From Acinetobacter sp. N54.MGS-139 (lineage in GTDB: Bacteria > Pseudomonadota > Gammaproteobacteria > Burkholderiales > Burkholderiaceae_F), in assembly GCA_000980495.1 (NCBI GenBank), contig LARN01000011.1, positions 1 to 48,563 on the forward strand: DNA of 48,563 bases. Direction: 5' to 3'. Shown here piece by piece: positions 42,221 through 48,563 of the stretch. How positions within the stretch are numbered: position 1 is the first letter of the stretch; each line of letters starts with the position of its first letter. The position numbers were made by a program, and so were the translations under genes. The notes under the pieces are model-generated. The model saw only the letters and a program-made list of their open reading frames with translations, was not told where the DNA came from and did not search any database.

Positions 42221-43939
42221 ATGACCAAAATAACGATTCGCCGATTTGACCGAAATGTCGTTCAGGCGCTCACAAACCGCGGCTTCCCCGAACCGCTGGC
42301 CCGCGCTTTAGCGGCCAGACACGTCACAAGCCCGTCCGACCTTGATTATGAATTCAAGGAGATGCTTTCTCCGTGGGATCTTAAAAACTGCAAAGAAGCC
42401 GGAGAAGCCATTGCCGATGCAATCTGGAAACAGAAAAACATCGTGATCATCGGCGACTATGACTGTGACGGTGCGACCGCTGTTTCCGTCGGCATCCTGG
42501 GACTTCAGGCGCTAGGCGCCTTCAACGTCTCTTATTTAATCCCTGACCGCGACAAGGACGGTTACGGTCTGTCTCCTCAGCTTGTTGATCGAGCTGCGGC
42601 TGCCGGCGCCGAGTTCATCATTACCGTGGACAACGGAATTTCTTCGGTGGCTGCGGTCGAACACGCCAAAGCCCTTGGCATCGAGACAGTTGTCACCGAT
42701 CACCATTTGCCGGGCGATGAAATTCCTGACACCCTCGTCGTCAACCCGAATCAGCGCGGTGACACCTTCCCGAGCAAATCTTTAGCCGGTGTGGGCGTCA
42801 TCTTTTACGTGTTGATCGCCGTGCGCTCGGCACTCCGCGCCAAAGGAGCCTATCCGAACGGAAAACAGCCGAATCTCCAGCATCTCATTGATTTGGTGGC
42901 TTTGGGTACGGTTGCCGACGTTGTGCCGCTGGACCGCAACAACCGGATCCTTGTTTCCAAAGGTTTAGACAGCATTCGCGCCGGCAAAATGCAGCCGGGC
43001 GTGAGCGCCCTGCTTTCCGTAGCAGGTAAGAATGCTCACCGCATTTGCGCCAATGACTTGGGCTACATTCTCGGACCCCGCATCAACGCTGCGGGTCGTT
43101 TGGACAGCATCAACAAAGGTGTTGAGTGTCTGACAAGCTACGACTACAACACGGCGCTTTTCTACGCAAAAGAGCTTGACCAAATCAATGCCGAGCGCCG
43201 CAATCGCGAAGTATCCATGCAGTCCGATGCAATTCTGTCCCTGCAGACAATTTCCGTCGATGACAGCAATTCCATCGTCCTTAAGGGCGATGACTGGCAC
43301 GCCGGAATCATCGGTTTAGTGGCCTCCCGCATCAAAGAACAAACTTACCGCCCGGTGATCGCTTTTGCTCCGTCGGAAGAAAACGGTGAACACGTCCTCA
43401 AAGGTTCGGGACGGTCTATCCCCGGCATTCATCTGCGCGATGCCTTAGACCGCGTCAGCAAGCTCAAGCCGGGGCTGATCCTGAAATTCGGCGGTCATGC
43501 TATGGCTGCAGGCCTTACGATCCGCAAAGATGCTTTTGATGAATTCAAAGAACTCTTTGCCCGCGCCGTTAAAGAGCTTTCCGATCCTGAAATGTTCGAA
43601 CGCAACATCGTCACAGACGGCGAGCTCAGGGCTTCGGACTTCAACACTGAACTCGTTGAAGCCATCCGCAAACATGTCTGGGGTCAGGCCTTCCCGGAAC
43701 CGCTCTTTGCCAATCAGTTCAAAGTACTTTCTCAGAGAGTCTTGAAAGATCAGCATCTGAAACTTTCTCTCGAAGTTGACGGCAGAGAAATCCAAGCCAT
43801 TTGGTTCAGGCATAAGCGCGAGCTGCCTCCGACCGTGCGTTTGGCTTACAAGCTCGACATCAATGACTTCCGCGGACGTCAATCGGTTCAGCTCATCATT
43901 GAAGGCATGGAAGACGAGTTTGAGGACTGGACGGCTTAA
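42221..43939 (+). CDS. recJ: Single-stranded-DNA-specific exonuclease RecJ
   Basis: 5'-3' exonuclease used in recombination and mismatch repair. The 572-residue protein has DHH-family motifs DYDCDG (Asp79, Asp81, Asp83), TVDNGI (Asp137) and DHH (160-162), then a DHHA1 domain with GGHAMAAGLT and a C-terminal OB-like domain. ATG start with only a weak ribosome-binding site (AAAAAAGTT), so coupling to the upstream gene is possible. The length is standard. Confidence 0.97.
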   Translation: MTKITIRRFDRNVVQALTNRGFPEPLARALAARHVTSPSDLDYEFKEMLSPWDLKNCKEAGEAIADAIWKQKNIVIIGDYDCDGATAVSVGILGLQALGAFNVSYLIPDRDKDGYGLSPQLVDRAAAAGAEFIITVDNGISSVAAVEHAKALGIETVVTDHHLPGDEIPDTLVVNPNQRGDTFPSKSLAGVGVIFYVLIAVRSALRAKGAYPNGKQPNLQHLIDLVALGTVADVVPLDRNNRILVSKGLDSIRAGKMQPGVSALLSVAGKNAHRICANDLGYILGPRINAAGRLDSINKGVECLTSYDYNTALFYAKELDQINAERRNREVSMQSDAILSLQTISVDDSNSIVLKGDDWHAGIIGLVASRIKEQTYRPVIAFAPSEENGEHVLKGSGRSIPGIHLRDALDRVSKLKPGLILKFGGHAMAAGLTIRKDAFDEFKELFARAVKELSDPEMFERNIVTDGELRASDFNTELVEAIRKHVWGQAFPEPLFANQFKVLSQRVLKDQHLKLSLEVDGREIQAIWFRHKRELPPTVRLAYKLDINDFRGRQSVQLIIEGMEDEFEDWTA

Positions 43940-44010
43940 GAGCTTTTCAGTCGTGCAAACAAACTTACACAATTGAGGGAATACGGACCCATTTCCGCCC
44001 GCTCATCGGG

Positions 44011-44038
44011 TTAAGGATTGGGGCCGCTCTTATATAAT
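44011..44038 (+). promoter_or_regulatory. prfB promoter
   Basis: A perfect -10 TATAAT at 44033-44038, with TTAAGG 16 bases upstream as a weak -35. It starts transcription about 27 bases before the prfB ATG. It probably drives prfB, the SDR gene, lysS and the Nudix gene. Confidence 0.6.
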
Positions 44039-44071
44039 TGAGGGTTCTTTTTAATATCAACACGTTAAGAA

Positions 44072-45176
44072 ATGGAAGTTGAACGTTTAAACCTAATCGG
44101 CACCACCGCCGAGGACCTTCAAGCTCGCACGGAAGAGCTGCGGAGGTATCTTTGACTACGACCACAAAGAGCGTCGTTTAGAAGAAGTCAATCAAGCCCT
44201 TCAAGACCCGAGCATATGGTCTGATCAAGAGCGTGCTCAGCAGCTGAGCAAAGAAAAGAAACGTCTTGAAGACGTTGTCCTTACCATCAAACACCTTACT
44301 ACCGGCCTTTCCGATGCTTTGGAATTATTTGAAATGGCCAAAGAAGAGGACGATGACGCCTCTTTGGAAGCGGTAGAAACTGATATCAGCAGTCTCAAAA
44401 AAGAGGTCGAACATCTCGAATTCCAGCGCATGTTCAATCAGGAACATGACGAGGCTAACTGCTTCCTGGAAATTCAGGCCGGCGCCGGCGGAACCGAAGC
44501 GCAGGACTGGGCCAGCATGCTTGAGCGTATGTACATCAAGTTTGCGGAACGCCAAGGCTTTAAGCCTGAGATTGTTGAAGAAACCGAAGGCGATGTGGCC
44601 GGTATCAAAGGCTGCACGATCAAAATCACAGGCGACTATGCCTACGGCTGGCTCAGAACCGAGACCGGTATTCACCGCTTAGTTCGCAAGAGCCCGTTCG
44701 ACTCCAACGCACGCCGTCATACTTCTTTTGCTTCTGTGTTCGTCGTTCCCGAAGTCGACGATTCTTTTGAAGTCGAAGTCAATCCGGCCGATCTGCGTAT
44801 TGACACGTTCCGCGCCTCCGGCGCCGGCGGTCAGCACATTCAGAAGACTGATTCCGCCGTCCGTATCACGCATATTCCGACCGGCATTGTCGCTGTCAGC
44901 CAGACCAGCCGAAGTCAGCATCAGAACAAGGAAGAGGCTATGACGATTCTGAAGAGCCGTCTTTATGAAGCCGAACTCCGTAAGCGGCAGGCTACTCAGC
45001 AGGCCTTGGAAGACAACAAGAGCGATATCTCCTGGGGTCATCAGATCCGCTCTTACGTGTTGGACCAGTCCCGCGTCAAAGACCTGCGTACCAATGTCGA
45101 AACCGGCAACACCACTGCCGTTTTAGACGGCGCTTTGGAACCCTTTATCGAGGCCAGCCTCAAGCAAGGAGTTTGA
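44072..45176 (+). CDS. prfB: Peptide chain release factor 2, with programmed +1 frameshift
   Basis: RF2 releases peptides at UGA and UAA. The gene opens at ATG 44072 and reads 27 codons to CTT (44150-44152), followed by an in-frame TGA (44153-44155). The site GGAGG-TAT-CTT-TGA-C is the known RF2 autoregulatory frameshift signal, with the internal Shine-Dalgarno-like GGAGG three bases before CTT. After the +1 shift reading resumes at GAC 44154 and continues to 45176, giving about 367 residues. GAGGQH (the GGQ region) and the SPF codon-reading motif are present. A search from ATG alone would miss the first part. Confidence 0.95.
44142..44156 (+). promoter_or_regulatory. Programmed +1 frameshift signal of prfB
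   Basis: GGAGG, a 3-base gap, then CTT-TGA-C. When RF2 is scarce, the ribosome pauses at TGA and slips one base forward at CTT to make full RF2. The spacing equals the E. coli signal. Confidence 0.95.
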
Positions 45177-45178
45177 GC

Positions 45179-45946
45179 GTGAAGACTCTCACCATTATTA
45201 CCGGTGCCTCTAAAGGGCTCGGTTTTGAATTAGCCCGTCAGTCGCTTAAGGCCGGCGACACCGTCGTGACGATGGAACGCCGTCCCTCGAAAGCCTTAGT
45301 AGAAGAAGCCGATAAGATCGGCTGCAATTTCATCCAGTTCACAGCGGACTTGCTTGACCGCAAGGGCGCTGTCGAGCTTTTGATGTGGCTGCTTTCCGAT
45401 AAGGAATACGCCGAACACGACCGTCTGATTCTGATCAACAACGCCGGCGTGCTCGGTCCGGTCGGCCCGATTGAAAATGCTTCCCCGCAGGCTGCTGTTG
45501 ACTGCATCCGCGTCAACTTTGAAATCCCGGTGCTGCTGACTCAGGCTTTTCTGAATGAGACACGCGACTGGAAAGGCGAGCGCCGCGTTATGAATATTTC
45601 TTCCGGCGCCGGACGCAAGTCCGTTCCCGGCTGGGCCATGTACTGCTCAACCAAAGCAGCCCTTGACCGCTTCACCGCCGTCACCGCCGAAGATCAGCAG
45701 GGAAAACCCAATCCAGCACGCCTGAGCGCCGTTGCTCCGGGCGTTGTAAATACCGACATGCAGGGCAGCATCCGCGCTTCGTCTAAAGAAGATTTTCCGA
45801 ACGTTGACCGTTTTATCGACTTAGAAAAAGACGGAAAACTTCAGAGCCCCGAAGACACTGCCAAACGACTTTTAAATTACCTCAACAGCGACGAGTTCGG
45901 CAAAGAGCCCATCTCGGATATTCGCAATATTTCTGTTGGAGACTAA
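45179..45946 (+). CDS. Short-chain dehydrogenase/reductase (SDR) family oxidoreductase
   Basis: A 255-residue Rossmann-fold NAD(P)-dependent oxidoreductase. TGASKGLG (residues 8-15) is the nucleotide-binding motif, NNAG is near 86-89, and the catalytic Ser-Tyr-Lys is in ISSGAG and YCSTK. The start is GTG at 45179 with AAGGAG seven bases upstream; an in-frame TTG at 45173 sits too close to it. The gene nearly touches prfB and ends one base before lysS. The fold resembles sepiapterin/benzil-reductase types, but the substrate is unknown. Confidence 0.87.
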   Translation: MKTLTIITGASKGLGFELARQSLKAGDTVVTMERRPSKALVEEADKIGCNFIQFTADLLDRKGAVELLMWLLSDKEYAEHDRLILINNAGVLGPVGPIENASPQAAVDCIRVNFEIPVLLTQAFLNETRDWKGERRVMNISSGAGRKSVPGWAMYCSTKAALDRFTAVTAEDQQGKPNPARLSAVAPGVVNTDMQGSIRASSKEDFPNVDRFIDLEKDGKLQSPEDTAKRLLNYLNSDEFGKEPISDIRNISVGD

Positions 45947-45947
45947 A

Positions 45948-47471
45948 GTGGAAAACCAGAAAGAAACCGTCAAAAAAGAAGACGTTCTTGAGACTGAGAA
46001 CCATATCATTGCCGAACGTTTAGCCAAACTCGACAAACTCAGAGCCGAAGGCGTTGCTTATCCGAATGATTTCGTTCAGAAAGACCGCATTGAAGAAGTG
46101 CGCGCTGCCAACGGCAGCAAGACGCCGGAAGAGCTTGAAGCTGCTCCGGTCGAAGTTACTGTTGCCGGCCGCGTCATGCTCAAACGCGTCATGGGCAAAG
46201 CCAGCTTCCTGACCGTCAAAGACGGCACCGATCACATCCAGTTTTTTATCACCAAGGCTGAAGTGGGCGATGAAACTTACGACTTCTTCAAGAAGATGGT
46301 CGACATCGGCGATATCGTCGGCGCAACCGGCACGCTGTTCTTCACCAAGACCGGCGAACTTTCCGTCCGCGTCAAGAACTTCCGTCTGCTGACCAAGAAC
46401 ATTCGTCCGCTGCCGGATAAGTTCCACGGCCTCTCCGATCCGGAAACCCGCTATCGTCAGCGCTATGTCGATCTGATCATGAACGAAAGCACACGCCGCA
46501 CCTTCATGATCCGTTCCAAGGCGATCGCCGAAACTCGTAAATTCATGATGGAACATCACTTCATGGAAGTGGAAACTCCGATGCTCCATCCGATCCCCGG
46601 CGGTGCCAATGCCAAACCTTTCATCACCCATCACAATGCGCTCGACATGGATATGTACCTGCGCATCGCACCGGAACTTTATCTGAAGCGCTTGGTCGTC
46701 GGCGGCTTTGAACGCGTGTTTGAACTCAACCGCTCTTTCCGCAACGAAGGTGTTGACGTTCGCCACAACCCTGAATTCACAATGATGGAGTTCTATGCAG
46801 CCTACAAGGAATATCACTGGCTCATGGACTACACCGAAAAACTTCTGCGTACCGTCGCAGAAAAGACGATCGGTACCGCTGTCATTCAGTATCAGGGTCA
46901 TACCATCGACCTCACAAAACCGTTTGATCGCCTGACCGCTAAAGAAGCCGTCCTGAAGTACGCTCCGCAGTACACCGCCGAGCAGCTCGAAGACAAGGAC
47001 TTTATGCAGGAAGAACTCAAGCGCCTGGGTGAACCCGCTAAGGCTGACGCAGGCGTCGGCGCTCTGCAGATGGCTATGTTTGAAGCCGTTGCCGAATCCA
47101 AACTCATTCAGCCGACTTACATCATTGACTACCCGGTTGAGATTTCTCCGCTGGCTCGCGCCTCCGACAAAGTCCCGGGCATCACCGAGCGTTTTGAACT
47201 CTTCATGGCCGGCCGCGAAACTGCCAACGGGTTCTCTGAGCTGAACGATCCGCAGGATCAGGCTGCTCGCTTCATGGCTCAGGCAAAACTGAAAGCCAGC
47301 GGCGATGATGAAGCTATGTACTACGACGCCGACTACGTCCGCGCACTGGAATACGGTCTGCCTCCGACAGGCGGCTGCGGCGTGGGCTTAGACCGCTTTG
47401 TCATGCTGCTCACCGACTCTCCGAGCATCCGTGACGTTCTGCTCTTCCCGCATATGCGTCCTGAGGCCTAA
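45948..47471 (+). CDS. lysS: Lysyl-tRNA synthetase (class II)
   Basis: Charges tRNA-Lys. The 507-residue protein has an N-terminal OB anticodon-binding domain (about 65-160), motif 2 with [20 protein letters not shown], and motif 3 [13 protein letters not shown] near the C-terminus. The start is GTG at 45948 with GGAG six bases upstream (an in-frame TTG at 45936 is less well placed). prfB then lysS is a conserved pair; here an SDR gene is inserted between them. Confidence 0.97.
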   Translation: MENQKETVKKEDVLETENHIIAERLAKLDKLRAEGVAYPNDFVQKDRIEEVRAANGSKTPEELEAAPVEVTVAGRVMLKRVMGKASFLTVKDGTDHIQFFITKAEVGDETYDFFKKMVDIGDIVGATGTLFFTKTGELSVRVKNFRLLTKNIRPLPDKFHGLSDPETRYRQRYVDLIMNESTRRTFMIRSKAIAETRKFMMEHHFMEVETPMLHPIPGGANAKPFITHHNALDMDMYLRIAPELYLKRLVVGGFERVFELNRSFRNEGVDVRHNPEFTMMEFYAAYKEYHWLMDYTEKLLRTVAEKTIGTAVIQYQGHTIDLTKPFDRLTAKEAVLKYAPQYTAEQLEDKDFMQEELKRLGEPAKADAGVGALQMAMFEAVAESKLIQPTYIIDYPVEISPLARASDKVPGITERFELFMAGRETANGFSELNDPQDQAARFMAQAKLKASGDDEAMYYDADYVRALEYGLPPTGGCGVGLDRFVMLLTDSPSIRDVLLFPHMRPEA

Positions 47472-47476
47472 GAATC

Positions 47477-48316
47477 ATGAGCGAAAGGAAGCTGAAAATC
47501 GCGGCTCTGTTAAAAGAGCTTTACGGTATGGCCGAAGTTCCCGTGCCCTCCTCCCGTATTCCGTTTTACTTTAACGACGTACGAGCCGGGCATATTGAAC
47601 GAACTGATGCCGAGTTTTTAGCGAAAACCTTTCGCTTCTGTGAAGCTCGTCCGGATGCTTTCGTGTTTACCGCGGAAGGCCCCGGACAGGCTTCGCGCCG
47701 CTTGGCTGCCGTTTCGCACCTTTATAAAGGCGCGGACAAAGTCTTTGCCTGGCGGGATGAACTGCTTTCCGTTACTGCTTCGGATGACATTGCCTGCGAG
47801 TCGCCTTTGACCGTTATTGAGCGTGCAATGTGCCGTCCCTTTGCCTTTAACACCTTTGCCGTTCACCTGAATCCGTTCACGCGTGACGGCAGGATGTGGG
47901 TCGCTCAGCGTTCTTTCAAGAAGGCGATCGGCCCGGGCTATTGGGACAATTGTGCGGCCGGCTTAGTCGGCGCAGGCGAGCCTTTCGGGCTTGCGATGGA
48001 ACGCGAAGCGTTTGAAGAAGCCTGTGTAGCACCCGGATCCATTGAAATCTCTTTTAGCGCGCGCAATATCATTTCTCGTCCCGTTCATGAAGGCTGGATG
48101 CGAGAAATCGCCTACATCTGCAACGCTTACGTTGAAGATTCTTTCCATCCTCACAACATGGACGGCGAAGTGGAGTGTTTTGAGCTCTTAGAGCCCGAAG
48201 CGATTATTGAACGCATAGAAAAAGGACGATTCACTTTCGAATCGTCCCTTGCTGTTTTAGCCGGTTTAGCTTGGCAGGAAGGCCTGCTTGATCTCTTAGA
48301 TCAGCCGGCCGGCTAA
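47477..48316 (+). CDS. Nudix hydrolase with N-terminal DUF4743-like domain
   Basis: A 279-residue protein. The C-terminal Nudix box spans about residues 161-183 and keeps the REAFEE core with its metal-binding glutamates. The Gly that usually follows the EE pair is Cys here. The N-terminal half (about 1-115) matches the DUF4743-type domain seen in thiamine-pyrophosphatase-like Nudix proteins, which suggests but does not prove that substrate. ATG start is five bases after lysS. It ends three bases from the convergent iscX stop. Confidence 0.85.
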   Translation: MSERKLKIAALLKELYGMAEVPVPSSRIPFYFNDVRAGHIERTDAEFLAKTFRFCEARPDAFVFTAEGPGQASRRLAAVSHLYKGADKVFAWRDELLSVTASDDIACESPLTVIERAMCRPFAFNTFAVHLNPFTRDGRMWVAQRSFKKAIGPGYWDNCAAGLVGAGEPFGLAMEREAFEEACVAPGSIEISFSARNIISRPVHEGWMREIAYICNAYVEDSFHPHNMDGEVECFELLEPEAIIERIEKGRFTFESSLAVLAGLAWQEGLLDLLDQPAG

Positions 48317-48319
48317 ACA

Positions 48320-48520
48320 CTATTCTCTTTCGTCCATCCAAGCTACCAGGATGGCTTCCAGTATTTTTTCGTTGCTTGCTTCCGGATCGTCATCAAAATC
48401 CGGGAGAGCGACGATCATCGCGTGCATCTTCTCAAAGCTGATCGTCAGCGGATCTAAATCCGGGTTTTCGTCATACAACTCTTCCGCAATCGCACGCGGA
48501 TCCTTCCAAGTCAGCTTCAT
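48320..48520 (-). CDS. iscX: Fe-S cluster assembly protein IscX
   Basis: A 66-residue acidic protein that binds IscS and iron and tunes cluster assembly. It has the family pattern [19 protein letters not shown] near the N-terminus, and a [18 protein letters not shown] helix. ATG start overlaps the stop of the preceding gene by one base (TAATG). It is the last gene of an isc operon running in from the right. Confidence 0.93.
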   Translation of the reverse strand: MKLTWKDPRAIAEELYDENPDLDPLTISFEKMHAMIVALPDFDDDPEASNEKILEAILVAWMDERE

Positions 48521-48563
48521 TAATCGTTCTCCCTGGCGTGATTGCGGGAGTATTTCGGAATCT
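48520..48563 (-). CDS. fdx: Ferredoxin (Fdx), 3' end only, cut by the window edge
   Basis: Only 13 codons and the stop are present, reading [13 protein letters not shown]. This matches the C-terminus of isc-operon [2Fe-2S] ferredoxins (E. coli ends with IPRYTINHA-type residues). It sits directly before iscX, as in the hscA-fdx-iscX order. The rest lies outside the window. Confidence 0.75.
   Translation of the reverse strand, partial: IPKYSRNHAREND

Noticed and set aside
46020..46901. Long open frame antisense to lysS (293 codons)
   Set aside because: It lies wholly within lysS on the other strand and has no recognisable motif or ribosome-binding site; strong codon bias in lysS easily keeps this frame open.

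Overview
The window reads as a chromosomal segment of a betaproteobacterium in the order Burkholderiales. Gene order and protein character fit a gut-type Sutterellaceae relative (Sutterella/Parasutterella-like), but that rank is inference. Pointers are the runs ndk-rlmN-rodZ-ispG-hisS-yfgM-bamB-der-hfq-hflX-hflK-hflC-hisZ-purA and thrS-infC-rpmI-rplT-pheS-pheT-ihfA-merR-tRNA-Pro(GGG). Others are tandem tRNA-Val(GAC), a conserved hypothetical before recJ, and prfB-SDR-lysS. It is dense housekeeping sequence. I see no prophage, insertion sequence, CRISPR array or defence island.

Layout. 1-16,121 (minus strand): a long run from ndk down to a phosphoribosyltransferase. It covers nucleotide synthesis (ndk, purA), rRNA methylation (rlmN), cell shape (rodZ), isoprenoids (ispG), histidyl-tRNA charging, outer-membrane assembly (bamB, yfgM), ribosome GTPases (der, hflX), Hfq, the HflKC membrane complex and HisZ. 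16,299-21,102 (minus): surE, nlpD-like and rlmD, then three unrecognised small integral membrane proteins. 21,103-21,568: a gap that holds a compact small-gene unit. 21,569-30,522 (minus): a radical SAM protein, tRNA-Pro, and the thrS-to-merR translation cluster. 30,607-33,270 (plus): M20 peptidase, NfeD-like protein, QmcA-like SPFH protein. 33,319-41,097 (minus): two tRNA-Val genes, relA, ridA, the UPF0210/ACT pair, tatD, lolD, lolC/E. 41,164-48,316 (plus): conserved hypothetical, recJ, prfB, SDR, lysS, Nudix. The right edge has iscX and the 3' end of fdx on the minus strand.

Most noteworthy. (1) A 50-codon ORF at 21,314-21,466 sits between a Pho-box-like promoter and a terminator, so it may be an undescribed phosphate-starvation gene. 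(2) ihfA is split by an apparent one-base frameshift although its true C-terminus is encoded in the next frame. (3) prfB needs the programmed +1 frameshift at CTT-TGA-C, so its first 27 codons lie in another frame. (4) infC most likely starts at AUA. (5) The tRNA-Pro and tRNA-Val promoters share a -35 TTGCAC plus A-tract design, and for tRNA-Pro the -35 is built from the last sense codons of merR. (6) The three membrane proteins between rlmD and ndk form an orphan cluster.

All motif, promoter and hairpin calls were made by eye. No database search or folding calculation was run.
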